Positions 31,221 to 40,929 of a stretch of DNA of 64,000 bases are shown piece by piece (the first letter of the stretch is position 1; each line of letters opens with the position of its first letter). A program made the position numbers and the translations under genes. A model generated the notes under the pieces. It ran no database searches, was not told where the DNA came from, and saw only the letters and a list, made by a program, of their open reading frames with translations. The DNA comes from Polaromonas sp. SP1 (GTDB lineage: Bacteria; Pseudomonadota; Gammaproteobacteria; Burkholderiales; Burkholderiaceae_C): contig NZ_CP031013.1 in assembly GCF_003711205.1 (NCBI RefSeq), forward strand, positions 3,886,501 to 3,950,500. Direction: 5' to 3'.

Positions 31221-31960
31221 CAGGCAGCCTTTATGTTGTCGTTGTTGCCGTCACGGCTGACCTGGGCGGAGGTTTTGCCAAAACGCCGCTCGCGGGTGCG
31301 GAAAACGGCGATTGCCTCATCCAGCGCGGCTTCGTCAAATTCGGGCCAGAGCTTGTCAGAAAAATGCAGCTCTGAATACGCGGCCTGCCAAAGCAAAAAA
31401 TTGCTGATGCGCAACTCGCCGCCGGTGCGGATCAGCAGATCCGGGTCGGGCACGTGCGCCAGTGCCATCGCGCGGTCCAGCGACAACTCGGTGATGGCCT
31501 CGCCGCGGCCGGCGAGCTTTTGTGCGGCCTGGGCAATGTCCCAGCGGCCGCCATAGTTGAAGCACACGTTAAAAACCAGCCGGCTGTTGGCCGAGGTGTC
31601 GAGTTCAGCCTTGGCCAGCCCGGCCCGGACTTTCTCGAACAACCGCTCGCGGTCCCCGATGAAGTGCAGTTGCACGCCGTTTTCGTTCAGGCTGGGCACC
31701 TCTTTGGCCAGGGAAAGGGCCAGCAGCTCCATCAGGCCGGACACCTCTTCGGAAGGCCGGTTCCAGTTCTCCGACGAAAAAGCAAACACCGTAAGCACAC
31801 CGATGCCGCGCTCCAGGCAGGCCCGGACACAGCGGCTCAGGGAATCGACACCCTGTTTGTGGCCCGCGATGCGGGGCAAAAATCGTTTGGTCGCCCAGCG
31901 CCCGTTGCCATCCATGACGATGGCGACGTGGTGTGGAACGGCGGGATGGTGGGTGGCCAT
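31220..31960 (-). CDS. uppS: Undecaprenyl diphosphate synthase
   Basis: Cis-prenyltransferase that makes the C55 lipid carrier for peptidoglycan and O-antigen. 246 residues; catalytic Asp17 in VAIVMDGNGRWATKR, and RTGGELRISNFLLWQAAYSE near the C-terminus. Lies between frr (26 bp) and cdsA. Confidence 0.97.
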   Translation of the reverse strand: MATHHPAVPHHVAIVMDGNGRWATKRFLPRIAGHKQGVDSLSRCVRACLERGIGVLTVFAFSSENWNRPSEEVSGLMELLALSLAKEVPSLNENGVQLHFIGDRERLFEKVRAGLAKAELDTSANSRLVFNVCFNYGGRWDIAQAAQKLAGRGEAITELSLDRAMALAHVPDPDLLIRTGGELRISNFLLWQAAYSELHFSDKLWPEFDEAALDEAIAVFRTRERRFGKTSAQVSRDGNNDNIKAA

Positions 31961-31986
31961 GGTGAATCAGGCCAGACGGCGAGGCG

Positions 31987-32547
31987 TCAAACCGCCATGA
32001 TGTCTTGTTCCTTGCCGGCGACCAGTTTGTCGACTTCGGCAATGAAACGGTCCGTGAACTTCTGGATGTCGTCCTGCGAGCGGCGTTCATCGTCCTCGGA
32101 AGCGAGCTTGTCCTTGACCAGCTTTTTGATGCCGTCGTTGGCATCCCGGCGCAAGTTGCGGATCGCCACCTTGGCGTGCTCACCTTCCGCCCGCACGACC
32201 TTGGTGAGCTCCTTTCGGCGCTCTTCGGTCATGGCCGGCATCGGGACGCGGATCAGGTCGCCTTGCGCCGCGGGATTCAGACCGAGGTCGGAATCGCGAA
32301 TCGCTTTTTCGATTTTGGCGCCCATGCCCTTTTCCCAGGGCGAGACACTGATGGTGCGTGCGTCGAGCAGCGACACATTGGCCACCTGGCTGATCGGCAC
32401 CATGGAGCCGTAGTAGTCGACATGCACGGTGTCGAGCAGGCCGGGGTTGGCGCGGCCGGTGCGGATCTTGGTCAGGCCGTTCTTGAACGAGTCGATGGAC
32501 TGCAGCATTTTTTGCTCTGCCAGCTGCTTGACGTCAACAATGCTCAT
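31987..32547 (-). CDS. frr: Ribosome recycling factor
   Basis: Splits post-termination ribosomes together with EF-G. 186 residues, the expected size: N-terminal helix with [19 protein letters not shown], beta domain ([22 protein letters not shown]) and the C-terminal helices with [19 protein letters not shown]. Follows pyrH after a 64-bp gap that contains a hairpin. Confidence 0.97.
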   Translation of the reverse strand: MSIVDVKQLAEQKMLQSIDSFKNGLTKIRTGRANPGLLDTVHVDYYGSMVPISQVANVSLLDARTISVSPWEKGMGAKIEKAIRDSDLGLNPAAQGDLIRVPMPAMTEERRKELTKVVRAEGEHAKVAIRNLRRDANDGIKKLVKDKLASEDDERRSQDDIQKFTDRFIAEVDKLVAGKEQDIMAV

Positions 32548-32572
32548 GGTCGAATCTCCGGATTTTTATGGC

Positions 32573-32598
32573 AAAAAAACAAGCCTCGGACAGGCCTT
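32573..32598 (-). terminator. Hairpin with T-run between pyrH and frr
   Basis: On the minus strand AAGG(C)CT pairs with AGGCTT, with one bulge, followed by GTTTTTTT. It may act as partial terminator or attenuator between pyrH and frr, which are otherwise in one operon. Confidence 0.4.
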
Positions 32599-32611
32599 AT
32601 GTGGGCGGCGG

Positions 32612-33322
32612 TCAAACGTGAACCAGGGTTCCTTCGTCCTCACCCTGCACGACGCGCTTGAGTGCACCGTGTTTGAAAATACTGAACACCTTGATGGGCA
32701 GCTTCTGGTCACGGCAAAGCGCAAAAGCGGTGGCATCCATGACCTCGAGGTTTTTACCCATCGCTTCATCAAAGGTGATGTTGGTGTAGCGCGTTGCCTT
32801 CGGGTCCTTCTTCGGGTCCGCGGTGTAAACGCCGTCGACCTTGGTGGCCTTCAGGACGATTTCAGCGCCGATCTCCGCGCCGCGCAGTGCGGCGGCGGTG
32901 TCGGTGGTGAAGAAGGGGTTGCCGGTGCCGGCTGCAAAAATGACGACTTTGCCCTCTTCGAGGTACTGCAGGGCCTTGGGTCGTACATAGGGCTCGACGA
33001 CGCGCTCGATGCCGATCGCGGACATCACGCGGGCGATCAGGCCGGCCTTGTCCATGGTGTCGCCCAGTGCGAGGGCGTTCATCACGGTTGCCAGCATGCC
33101 CATGTAGTCGGCGGTGGCGCGGTCCATGCCGACCGAGCCGCCCGCCACCCCGCGAAAGATATTGCCGCCGCCAATCACCACGGCCACTTCGACACCCATG
33201 CGGGTGACTTCGGCGATTTCTTCCACCATGCGCACGATGGTGGCGCGGTTGATGCCGAAGGCATCGTCCCCCATCAAGGCCTCACCTGACAGTTTTAACA
33301 AGATTCGCTTGTAGGCTGGCAT
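32612..33322 (-). CDS. pyrH: Uridylate kinase
   Basis: UMP kinase of the amino-acid-kinase fold, allosterically controlled by GTP and UTP. The ATG at 33322 ([18 protein letters not shown]) gives 236 residues, the usual length; an upstream open frame overlapping tsf is not used by homologues. Motifs: [22 protein letters not shown] and [19 protein letters not shown]. Confidence 0.97.
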   Translation of the reverse strand: MPAYKRILLKLSGEALMGDDAFGINRATIVRMVEEIAEVTRMGVEVAVVIGGGNIFRGVAGGSVGMDRATADYMGMLATVMNALALGDTMDKAGLIARVMSAIGIERVVEPYVRPKALQYLEEGKVVIFAAGTGNPFFTTDTAAALRGAEIGAEIVLKATKVDGVYTADPKKDPKATRYTNITFDEAMGKNLEVMDATAFALCRDQKLPIKVFSIFKHGALKRVVQGEDEGTLVHV

Positions 33323-33386
33323 GTGAGGGGCTTTCTGTGGTTGGAGTGAACTGGAGTTTAGCGGCCTTCCGGCTGGGCTGAAGTGC

Positions 33387-34301
33387 TTAAGCGGCCTTGG
33401 CGGCTGCGACCTGGGCGGCAACTTCGGCGGCGAAATCGTCCACCTTCTTGTCGATACCCTCGCCCACCACGTACAGCGTGAAGGACTTGATCGTCGTCGC
33501 TTTTTCCTTGAGCATCTGCTCAACGGTCTGCTTGTCGTTCTTGACGAAAGTCTGGTTGTACAGGCTGACTTCCTTCAGGTACTTCTGCACGCCGCCTTCG
33601 ATACGCTTTGCAACAATTTCGGCGGACTGAACAGGCTTTCCGGCGGCTTGCGCAACAGCGGCATCTTCAGCAGCCTTGGCCGCAGCCACCGAGCGCTCTT
33701 TGGCGACCAGTTCGGCAGGCACTTCGGCGCTGGACAGCGATACGGGCTTCATCGCGGCCACATGCATGGCGACGTCCTTGGCGGCGGCTTCGTCGCCTTC
33801 AAACTCCACGACCACGCCGATGCGCGTGCCGTGCAAGTAAGAGGCCAGCTTGCTGCCGGCAAAACGCTTGAAGCGGCGCACGCTCATGTTTTCGCCGATC
33901 TTGCCGATCAGGCCCTTGCGCACGTCTTCCACCGTCGGGCCGAAGCCGTCCAGCGTGAGGGGCATGGCGCCAACGGCTTCCACGTCGGCGGGGTTGTTCT
34001 TGACGATGCCTTCGACCACGGCCTTGGTGAAAGCCAGGAAGCTGTCGTTCTTGGTCACGAAGTCGGTTTCGCAGTTCACTTCAACCAGCGCGCCCACATC
34101 GCCTTCGCGGTGTGCAGCCACAACGCCTTCGGCAGTGACGCGGGAAGCGGCCTTGCCGGCCTTGCTGCCGAGCTTGACGCGCAGGATTTCTTCTGCTTTT
34201 TCGAAGTTGCCTTCTGCCTCGGTCAGTGCTTTCTTGCACTCCATCATCGGGGCGTCGGTCTTGGCGCGCAGTTCAGCGACCATGCTTGCAGTAATTGCCA
34301 T
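33387..34301 (-). CDS. tsf: Translation elongation factor Ts
   Basis: Guanine nucleotide exchange factor for EF-Tu. 304 residues; N-terminal UBA-like domain with the signature [16 protein letters not shown], core with [16 protein letters not shown] and GRIGVVV-like TRIGVVVEF. Follows rpsB, from which it is separated by a strong hairpin, and is followed by pyrH. Confidence 0.97.
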   Translation of the reverse strand: MAITASMVAELRAKTDAPMMECKKALTEAEGNFEKAEEILRVKLGSKAGKAASRVTAEGVVAAHREGDVGALVEVNCETDFVTKNDSFLAFTKAVVEGIVKNNPADVEAVGAMPLTLDGFGPTVEDVRKGLIGKIGENMSVRRFKRFAGSKLASYLHGTRIGVVVEFEGDEAAAKDVAMHVAAMKPVSLSSAEVPAELVAKERSVAAAKAAEDAAVAQAAGKPVQSAEIVAKRIEGGVQKYLKEVSLYNQTFVKNDKQTVEQMLKEKATTIKSFTLYVVGEGIDKKVDDFAAEVAAQVAAAKAA

Positions 34302-34373
34302 CTTTGATTCTCCGTTTTGTCGTTTTGGACAGGCTGGAAGCGATCAATTCGCACCCAGCTTTTCGTTAGGTTG

Positions 34374-34403
34374 TGAAAAAGGGGCTACGCGAGCCCCTTT
34401 TTC
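34374..34403. terminator. Hairpin terminator/attenuator between rpsB and tsf
   Basis: GGGGCT/AGCCCC stem with a 5-nt loop, with A5 on one side and T5 on the other, so it reads as a terminator on both strands. In the rpsB-tsf operon it probably lowers tsf expression relative to rpsB rather than stopping it. Confidence 0.75.
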
Positions 34404-34428
34404 GCGTCTGGCGCAGCGCCGAAAACTA

Positions 34429-35181
34429 TCAGGCAGCTGCGTTTTCCACTTCCACGAACTCATCCGAGCTCTCAGCCGAAACCGCCTTGACGACTTCGTT
34501 CACGGCGTTGGCGCGGCCTTCCAGGATCGCGTCGGCGATACCGCGTGCATACAGGGCGACAGCCTTGGAGGAGTCATCGTTGCCGGGAATCACGTAGTCG
34601 ATGCCGATAGGCGAGTGGTTGGAGTCAACCACGCCGATCAGGGGGATGCCGAGCTTCTTGGCTTCCAGGATCGCGATTTTGTGGAAGCCCACGTCGATCA
34701 CGAAAATGGCGTCCGGCAAGGCGTTCATGTCCTGAATGCCGCCGATGTCTTTTTCAAGCTTTTCGATTTCGCGCTTGAAGGTGAGTTGTTCTTTTTTGCT
34801 GATGGAATCAAGGCCGGCTTCCTGCTGGGCCTTCATTTCCTTCAGGCGCTTGATGGAGGTCTTGACCGTCTTGAAGTTGGTCAGCATGCCGCCCAGCCAG
34901 CGCTGGTCGACGTAAGGGACACCGGCGCGCTTGGCTTCGGTGGCGACGATTTCGCGGGCCTGGCGCTTGGTGCCCACCATCAGGATGGTGCCGCGGTTGG
35001 CGGACAGCTGCTTGGCGAACTTCATCGCTTCCTGGTACATCGGAAGCGATTTTTCCAGGTTGATGATGTGGATACGGTTGCGGTGGCCGAAGATGTACGG
35101 GGCCATCTTGGGGTCCCAGAAGCGGGTTTGGTGTCCGAAATGAACGCCTGCTTCCAGCATTTCACGCATAGTGGTCGACAT
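34429..35181 (-). CDS. rpsB: 30S ribosomal protein S2
   Basis: 250 residues. Motifs: [19 protein letters not shown] at the N-terminus, [38 protein letters not shown] and the C-terminal [14 protein letters not shown]. First gene of the long minus-strand block. Its leader (35182-35300) contains a CGCCC-CAAACA-GGGCG hairpin, compatible with S2 autoregulation. Confidence 0.98.
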   Translation of the reverse strand: MSTTMREMLEAGVHFGHQTRFWDPKMAPYIFGHRNRIHIINLEKSLPMYQEAMKFAKQLSANRGTILMVGTKRQAREIVATEAKRAGVPYVDQRWLGGMLTNFKTVKTSIKRLKEMKAQQEAGLDSISKKEQLTFKREIEKLEKDIGGIQDMNALPDAIFVIDVGFHKIAILEAKKLGIPLIGVVDSNHSPIGIDYVIPGNDDSSKAVALYARGIADAILEGRANAVNEVVKAVSAESSDEFVEVENAAA

Positions 35182-35304
35182 AGGAATACTCCAAAAGGTT
35201 GTGTCTAAAATCAGCGCTTATCGCCCTGTTTGGGGCGACACCTTGGGTGGCTGATTTGCGATTTGCATTGCAAACAACAAAATCGTCATTTGCAAAGCCT
35301 GTCG

Positions 35305-35310
35305 AGTATA
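35305..35310 (-). promoter_or_regulatory. Probable -10 box of rpsB
   Basis: TATACT on the minus strand about 124 bp upstream of the rpsB start, beside a purine-rich upstream stretch. No good -35 is seen at the expected distance, so the call rests on the -10 and the leader length usual for rpsB. Confidence 0.4.
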
Positions 35311-35377
35311 ACATTCTTCCGCCCTCCCCCGCCTACCCGCCCGCCTTTCCTCCCGTCTTCCGCCCTCTCGCACCCCC

Positions 35378-36721
35378 ATGAGCCAGACACTCCCCCCAGG
35401 CGACCTCCATGCCACCCGCCAGGCACTTCAAGCCGGCCATGTGCAGGCCCGGGACATCCTGGCCCAAGCCACCCAAATCGCCCAAAGCGAGGCCTGCCGC
35501 CACGTTTTCATGCCGGAAGGTTCCCCGGGGCCTTTTGAGGCCCCGGAAACGGCCCTTTCCGGCCTTCCGCTGGCCGGCATCCCGGTCTCGGTCAAGGATT
35601 TGTTCGACGTGGCGGGCCAGCCGACCCGCGCCGGCTCCACCGTTTTGGCCCAGGCCGCGCCGGCCGAGGCCGATTGCCCCGCCGTGGCGCGCCTGAGGGC
35701 CGCGGGCGCGGCCCTGGTGGGCCGCACCAACATGGTGGAATTCGCCTTTTCGGGCGTGGGCGTCAATCCGCATTACGGCACGCCCGTCAACCCGGCCGAC
35801 CCGGCAACGCCACGCATCCCGGGCGGCTCCTCGTCCGGCGCGGCGGTGTCGGTAGCCACCGGCGCTGCCCTGGTCGGACTGGGCTCCGACACGGGCGGGT
35901 CCATCCGTATCCCGGCGGCGCTCTGCGGCATCGTCGGGTTTAAAAGCACGGCGCGACTGGTGCCTACAGCCGGCGCCATTCCGCTATCCACCAGCCTGGA
36001 CACCGTCTGCGCGCTGACGCGCTCGGTGCGCGACGCCGTTACGGTGCACGAAGTGCTGGCGGCGCGCCAGGTGCGCCTTGCAGGCAAGCCGCTTTCGGCC
36101 TGCCGCCTGGCCGTGGCCAAAACCGGGATGCTGGACGCGCTGGACACCGGCGTGGCGCAGGCTTTTGAGCACAGCCTGAAGGTGCTGCGCGAAGCCGGCG
36201 CGCACATCGAAGAGATCGCGCTCGAGGAAATCTCCGACCTGGCGGCCATCAACGCCACCGGCGGCCTGTCGGCAGCCGAAAGCTACGCCTGGCACCGCCA
36301 CCTGATCGCCGAACACCAGGCCGGCTACGACCCGCGCGTCGCGCTGCGCATCCTGCGCGGCGCGAGCATGAGCGCGGCCGACTACATCGACCTGCTGGCG
36401 GCGCGCAAAGGGTGGATTTCACGCATGGAAGCCCGGCTTGACGCATTCGACGCGGTGCTCTCACCAACGGTACCCATCGTCGCGCCGGCGATCGCCAGCG
36501 TCGTGGCCGACGACACCGAGTTTTTCAGGGTCAACGGCCTTTTGCTGCGCAACACCGCCGTGGTGAACATGCTCGACGGCTGCGCAATCTCCCTGCCCTG
36601 CCACGCACCCGGCCAGTTGCCCGTGGGCCTGATGCTGTGGCACGCGGCGCTGCAGGACGACACGGTGCTGGACCTGGCCTTGCAGGTCGAAGCTGCCCTG
36701 ACCCGTTCGCTACAAAATTAA
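35378..36721 (+). CDS. Amidase-signature hydrolase
   Basis: 447 residues of the amidase-signature family, which hydrolyses amide bonds with a Ser-cisSer-Lys triad: K73 (PVSVKDLFDVAG), S151 (PGGSSSGAAVSV) and S175 (SDTGGSIRIPA). It resembles GatA but has no gatB or gatC beside it, and the C-terminal part is unlike GatA, so a stand-alone amidase (for example of indole-acetamide or other aliphatic/aryl amides) is more likely. The stop codon (LQN-TAA) lies in a family A repeat, so the C-terminus may have been trimmed. Confidence 0.85.
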   Translation: MSQTLPPGDLHATRQALQAGHVQARDILAQATQIAQSEACRHVFMPEGSPGPFEAPETALSGLPLAGIPVSVKDLFDVAGQPTRAGSTVLAQAAPAEADCPAVARLRAAGAALVGRTNMVEFAFSGVGVNPHYGTPVNPADPATPRIPGGSSSGAAVSVATGAALVGLGSDTGGSIRIPAALCGIVGFKSTARLVPTAGAIPLSTSLDTVCALTRSVRDAVTVHEVLAARQVRLAGKPLSACRLAVAKTGMLDALDTGVAQAFEHSLKVLREAGAHIEEIALEEISDLAAINATGGLSAAESYAWHRHLIAEHQAGYDPRVALRILRGASMSAADYIDLLAARKGWISRMEARLDAFDAVLSPTVPIVAPAIASVVADDTEFFRVNGLLLRNTAVVNMLDGCAISLPCHAPGQLPVGLMLWHAALQDDTVLDLALQVEAALTRSLQN

Positions 36722-36773
36722 TAGCTGCTTGCCCATATAGATATTGGGCTGGCGGCCTGTTTTACTTATAAAA
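36709..36773 (+). repeat. Family A repeat at the end of the amidase gene
   Basis: GCTACAAAATTAATAGCTGC ... ATATTGGGCTGGCGGCCTG followed by TTTTACTTATAAAA. The repeat supplies the TAA stop and the last four codons of the amidase. It is a full-length copy with the T-rich end that is also seen at 54275-54337. Confidence 0.85.
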
Positions 36774-36853
36774 ACAATGCACAACATGATTTCGCGCAAC
36801 CGGCCCTTGCCGCTGCTTCGCCTGCCTTATTCACGCCCTTGCGGCGCCCGCGC

Positions 36854-38113
36854 ATGAAGGTCGCCGTCATAGGTGCCGGCATCATCGGCATCACCACCGC
36901 TTACGAGTTGGCCCTGGACGGCCATGACGTCACCGTGTTCGAACGGCGCGGCGCGGCGGCCGAGGAAACCAGCTTTGCCAACGCCGGCCTGGTCGCGCCC
37001 GGCTACGTCACACCGTGGGCCGCGCCCGGCATGCCGGGCAAGGTCCTCAGCCACCTCTTCAGCCGGCATGCACCCGTCAAACTCGGCCTGCCGCTGTCGG
37101 CGGGCGAGTTGGCCTGGATGTGGAAATGGTTTCGCGCCTGCAAACTCGAGACTTACCTGGCCAACCGCGCGCGCATGCAGCGCCTGGCTTTTTACAGCCG
37201 CGAACGGCTGCATCACCTGACGGCCGAACTGGAGCTCGAATACGACGGCAGCCCCGGCTACATGGTGCTGCTGCGCTCTGAAAAAGACAGCAAACTGGTG
37301 CAACCCGGCCTGGCGGTGCTGCGCGACGCCGGCGTGGTGTTCAAGGAAATCGGCCCGGACGAGGTGCGCAAGATCGAGCCGGCGCTGAACCCGGACACCG
37401 AATTCCTGGGCGCGGTGCACCTGCCGAACGACGAGGTGGCCAACTGCCGCCAGTTTGCCCTGCTGCTGAAGAACGAGGCCCAGCGCATCGGCGTCAATTT
37501 TGAGTTCAATACGGCTGTAGCCAAGGTGGATCCTTCGCAGGCAGCTACTATTTTGATAGCAGGCGAGAGTGCGCCGCGCAGTTTCGACCGCGTCGTCATG
37601 TGCGCCGGGCTGGCCTCGGCGCAGTTGTTGAAGCCGCTGGGCCTGAAGGTCCCGATGGCTGCGGTTTACGGCTACTCCATCAGCGCTCCGATCCGCGAAC
37701 CGCTCAATGCACCGCGCAGTGCCTTGATGGACGAGCGCTTCAAGGTGGCGATTTCCCGTCTTGGCAACCGCGTGCGCGTGGCCGGCAGCGCCGAGATCGG
37801 CGGCTCGCTCGAGACCAAGCGCGCAGCATCCCTGCAAACTCTTTACAAGGTCTTACATGACTGGTTTCCGGGCGCTGCGCAGCTGGCCAACACTGGTGCG
37901 AGCGTGCAGGAGTGGAAAGGAGCCCGCCCCATGCTGCCCGACGGCCCGCCCATCATCGGCGACAGCGGCATCCCCGGCCTCTGGCTCAACCTGGGCCACG
38001 GCTCCAGCGGCTGGGCGCTCAGCTGCGGCAGCGCGCGGGCGCTAGCCGACCTGATGGCCGGCAAGAACGCCGACATCGACATGGAAGGCCTGGGCGTCGC
38101 GCGCCTGACCTGA
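36854..38113 (+). CDS. dadA: D-amino acid dehydrogenase (small subunit type)
   Basis: FAD enzyme of the inner membrane that deaminates D-amino acids, passing electrons to the respiratory chain. ATG at 36854 (MKVAVIGAGIIGITTAYELA) starts the dinucleotide-binding GAGIIG motif directly; the earlier TTG is less likely. 419 residues; EETSFANAGLVAPGYVTPWA, and the C-terminal GARPMLPDGPPIIGDS and NLGHGSSGWALSCGSA are typical of DadA. No alanine racemase gene is adjacent. A half family A repeat may lie at 37543-37565. Confidence 0.9.
   Translation: MKVAVIGAGIIGITTAYELALDGHDVTVFERRGAAAEETSFANAGLVAPGYVTPWAAPGMPGKVLSHLFSRHAPVKLGLPLSAGELAWMWKWFRACKLETYLANRARMQRLAFYSRERLHHLTAELELEYDGSPGYMVLLRSEKDSKLVQPGLAVLRDAGVVFKEIGPDEVRKIEPALNPDTEFLGAVHLPNDEVANCRQFALLLKNEAQRIGVNFEFNTAVAKVDPSQAATILIAGESAPRSFDRVVMCAGLASAQLLKPLGLKVPMAAVYGYSISAPIREPLNAPRSALMDERFKVAISRLGNRVRVAGSAEIGGSLETKRAASLQTLYKVLHDWFPGAAQLANTGASVQEWKGARPMLPDGPPIIGDSGIPGLWLNLGHGSSGWALSCGSARALADLMAGKNADIDMEGLGVARLT
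37543..37565 (+). repeat. Possible half copy of family A in dadA (weak)
   Basis: GCTACTATTTTGATAGCAGG matches the palindromic start only; what follows is ordinary GC-rich dadA sequence. It encodes ATILIAG in the sense phase seen in nnr. Confidence 0.35.
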
Positions 38114-38228
38114 AGCCCCAAGATCTGCCCGGGCCGCAAAAGCGTCACCGCAGGCGAGTACAGTGGTTGCAGCCCGGTGTTCTTGCCGGGTTGCCATTTC
38201 TGCAACCTATCTACTGATTGGAGTTCCC

Positions 38229-38732
38229 ATGGGCATGTTCAGTTTTATCAAAGAGGCCGGTGAAAAGCTTTTCGGTCGCGGCGAAGCCAAGGCCGCGCAG
38301 GAAGCCGCCGCAGCCAAGCCCACACCCGAGAACATCGAGGCACTGAGCAAGGCGGCGGGCGATGCCATCGCCACCTACATCAACTCCATGAACCTCAATG
38401 TGCAGGCGCTGAAGATCGGCTTTGACGCGGCCAGCGCGACCGTCACCGTCTCGGGCGTGGCGCCCGACCAGGCCACCAAGGAAAAAGTGCTGCTGTGCTG
38501 CGGCAACGTGGCCACGGTGGCCGCCGTGAACGACCTCATGACGGTGTCCAGCCCCGAGCCGGAATCGCAGTGGCATGTGGTCGTCAGCGGCGACAACCTG
38601 TCCAAGATCAGCAAACACTTCTACGGCACACCCAACAAGTACCCGCAGATCTTTGAAGCCAACAAGCCCATGTTGACGCATCCCGACAAGATTTACCCGG
38701 GCCAGGTGCTGCGCATTCCGCCTGACGCTTAA
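38229..38732 (+). CDS. BON-LysM protein, Kbp/YgaU-like
   Basis: 167 residues: a short amphipathic start (MGMFSFIKEAGEKLFGR), a BON domain (about 45-105, LKIGFDAASATVTVSGVA) and a C-terminal LysM (about 115-165, WHVVVSGDNLSKISKHFYG ... GQVLRIPPDA). This is the architecture of E. coli Kbp (YgaU), a cytoplasmic potassium-binding protein, with matching start and end motifs. I chose the ATG at 38229, preceded by GGAG; an upstream open frame is not homologous. Monocistronic, with a terminator behind it. Confidence 0.9.
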   Translation: MGMFSFIKEAGEKLFGRGEAKAAQEAAAAKPTPENIEALSKAAGDAIATYINSMNLNVQALKIGFDAASATVTVSGVAPDQATKEKVLLCCGNVATVAAVNDLMTVSSPEPESQWHVVVSGDNLSKISKHFYGTPNKYPQIFEANKPMLTHPDKIYPGQVLRIPPDA

Positions 38733-38753
38733 ACGCCTGCCTCCCGCCTCCAC

Positions 38754-38776
38754 AAGCCCGGCCCGCCGGGCTTTTT
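38754..38776 (+). terminator. Rho-independent terminator after the BON-LysM gene
   Basis: AGCCCGGC / GCCGGGCT stem with a 2-nt centre followed by TTTT. Confidence 0.85.
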
Positions 38777-38801
38777 ACGCCCGGGGCCGCACAATCGGGC
38801 C

Positions 38802-40319
38802 ATGCGACAAATCTCCAGCGCCCACAGCGAGCCGCTTCACAGCGTGGCGGCCACCCGTGACCTTGAGCGGCAAGCCGCCGCCGGCCTGCCGCCGCACACG
38901 CTGATGCAGCGGGCCGGCCTTTCGGTTGCGCGCCTGACGCTGGCCCTGGCGCCGCACGCGCAGCACATCTGGATCGCCTGCGGGCCCGGCAATAACGGCG
39001 GCGACGGCTTTGAAGCGGCCATGCATCTGCACCAGTGGGGCAAAAAAATCACCGTGAGCTGGACCGGCTTGCCGGCCGGAAAGACCAGCCTTCCGCCCGA
39101 TGCCCAGGCCTCACGCGAGCGCGCCCTGACCGCCGGCGTGCCCATGGCGGCCCAGCCGCCGCATGATTTTGATTTCTGCATTGACGCGCTGCTGGGCATT
39201 GGCGGCACGCTGGACGCGAGCCGCGAAGGCACGGCGCTGATGCTGGACTGGCTGGCACGGATGCGCGACAGCGGCGTGCCGCGGCTGGCCGTGGACGTGC
39301 CGACCGGCCTGGATGCGAATACCGGGTTTGCTACACAATTGATAGCATATACCCAAGGTGGGATATGGGCTGGAGGCCTTTTTACCTTAAGCCTTTTGAC
39401 ACTGAAGCCGGGCCTCTTCACCGCCCATGGCCGGGACTGCGCCGGCCAGGTCTGGTTTGACGATCTCGGAGCCGGCAGCGCGCAGGGCGCCTCGGGCTCA
39501 CCGGACGCCTGGCTGCTGGGCGCCGACCAGGCCGCGCAAGCGCCAAAGCTGGCCGGCGCGCATGCCAGTCACAAGGGCAGCTTTGGCGACGTGGCCGTTA
39601 TGGGCGGAGAGTCCACCGCCCGCAGCCACATGGCAGGCGCCGCGCTGCTGGCCGCGCGCGCCGCCCTGCATGCGGGCGCGGGCCGGGTGTTCGTGGCGCT
39701 GCTCGGCAGCCCCGCCCTCGCTGTGGATTCGCAGCAACCCGAGCTGATGTTCCGTGCACCTGACGCGCTGGACCTGGCCCAGCAGGTGGTGGTGTGCGGT
39801 TGCGGCGGCGGTGATGCGGTGCGCGCCATGCTGCCCAGGGTGCTGTCGGCGGCGTCGCGATTGGTGCTCGACGCCGACGCGCTCAACGCCATCGCCGGGG
39901 ACTCACAACTGCAGACGCAACTCACAGCACGCCACCGCCGCGGCTACAGCACGGTGCTGACGCCCCATCCGCTGGAGGCCGCGCGGCTGGCCGGGATCAC
40001 GTCCAAAGAGGTCCAGGCCGACCGGCTGGCGTTGGCCGGCCAACTGGCGGACCGGTACCAGTGCGTGGTGGTGCTCAAGGGCTCAGGCACCGTCATTGCC
40101 GCGCCCGGGCGCCCCAGCGCCGTCAACAGCAGCGGCAACGCCCTGCTGGCCACTGCGGGCACGGGTGATGTGCTGGCCGGCATGCTGGGGGCCGGCATGG
40201 CCGGGGGACTGGGGGCTTTTGAGGCGGCCTGCAGCGCCGTGTTTGCGCATGGCCGCATCGCGGATGAATGGCCGGTCGGGCAGGCGCTGACGGCGTCTGC
40301 GCTGGCCAGTCGCGCCTAA
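38802..40319 (+). CDS. nnr: Bifunctional NAD(P)HX epimerase/dehydratase
   Basis: Repairs hydrated NADH/NADPH. 505 residues: N-terminal YjeF_N epimerase domain (about 1-210; WIACGPGNNGGDGFEAA, LAVDVPTGLDANTG) and C-terminal ADP-dependent dehydratase of the ribokinase fold (about 225-500; PKLAGAHASHKGSFGDVAVM, VLDADALNAIAG, LATAGTGDVLAGMLGAGMAG). A family A repeat encodes about residues 177-196 (ATQLIAYTQGGIWAGGLF) and appears to lengthen a loop relative to E. coli NnrD as I recall it. Ends convergently, overlapping the YggT gene by 4 bp. Confidence 0.95.
   Translation: MRQISSAHSEPLHSVAATRDLERQAAAGLPPHTLMQRAGLSVARLTLALAPHAQHIWIACGPGNNGGDGFEAAMHLHQWGKKITVSWTGLPAGKTSLPPDAQASRERALTAGVPMAAQPPHDFDFCIDALLGIGGTLDASREGTALMLDWLARMRDSGVPRLAVDVPTGLDANTGFATQLIAYTQGGIWAGGLFTLSLLTLKPGLFTAHGRDCAGQVWFDDLGAGSAQGASGSPDAWLLGADQAAQAPKLAGAHASHKGSFGDVAVMGGESTARSHMAGAALLAARAALHAGAGRVFVALLGSPALAVDSQQPELMFRAPDALDLAQQVVVCGCGGGDAVRAMLPRVLSAASRLVLDADALNAIAGDSQLQTQLTARHRRGYSTVLTPHPLEAARLAGITSKEVQADRLALAGQLADRYQCVVVLKGSGTVIAAPGRPSAVNSSGNALLATAGTGDVLAGMLGAGMAGGLGAFEAACSAVFAHGRIADEWPVGQALTASALASRA
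39330..39391 (+). repeat. Family A repeat inside nnr, sense orientation
   Basis: GCTACACAATTGATAGCATA ... GATATGGGCTGGAGGCC then TTTTTACCTTAA. This is the only full intragenic copy in sense orientation; it is read in the one sense frame that is open through the element. Confidence 0.85.
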
Positions 40320-40885
40320 ACGAGGATCATCAGGGCGATCTGCAGCAGCACGATCAGCACGATCGCCGAGATGTCGACGCCGCCGATCGGCGGGATGACC
40401 CGGCGCAGCGGCGCCAGCACCGGTTCAGTCAGGCGGCCGAGCAAGGCATAGACGGGTGAGCCGGGCTGGATCCACGAGAGGATGGCAAAACCCAGCACCA
40501 GGATGATCAGGGTTTGCAGCGCGACGCGGATCAGCATCTTCAACGCAAAGACCAGCAAGGTCAGCAGCGCCAAAGGCCCCGCCTGAACCGACCAGTACGT
40601 CACGCCGGCCAGCACGCCGAACAGCAAAGACCACAGCACCCCATAGAGCAGAGCCAGCACCACCGCCGCAATCACGCTGGCCCAGTCCACGCGCGACTGC
40701 GCAAGCGACCTGGGCAGCACGCGGCGCAGCGGCTTGACCAGCCAGTCGGTCAGGGCCATCACAAAGCTGCCCGGCTGGGCGCTCATGTTGACGCGCACCC
40801 AGTTCATCCAGGCGCGCAGCAGCGCTGCCGCGATCAGCACGAAGAAGATGGTTTCAAGCAGGAAAGACAGGATGCGGATCAGCAT
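40316..40885 (-). CDS. YggT-family membrane protein
   Basis: 189 residues, with two YggT repeats (each a pair of membrane helices) around 1-75 and 105-189; the second holds ILGFAILSWIQPGSPVYALL and the typical LRRVIPPIGGVDISAIV. The family is linked to osmotic tolerance and membrane organisation; no biochemical activity is established. It lies 44 bp after rnr on the same strand. Confidence 0.85.
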   Translation of the reverse strand: MLIRILSFLLETIFFVLIAAALLRAWMNWVRVNMSAQPGSFVMALTDWLVKPLRRVLPRSLAQSRVDWASVIAAVVLALLYGVLWSLLFGVLAGVTYWSVQAGPLALLTLLVFALKMLIRVALQTLIILVLGFAILSWIQPGSPVYALLGRLTEPVLAPLRRVIPPIGGVDISAIVLIVLLQIALMILV

Positions 40886-40929
40886 GGAGGGTGGTTTTGG
40901 GCAGGAAAGGTTGAAAGTTTGCCGCGTTT

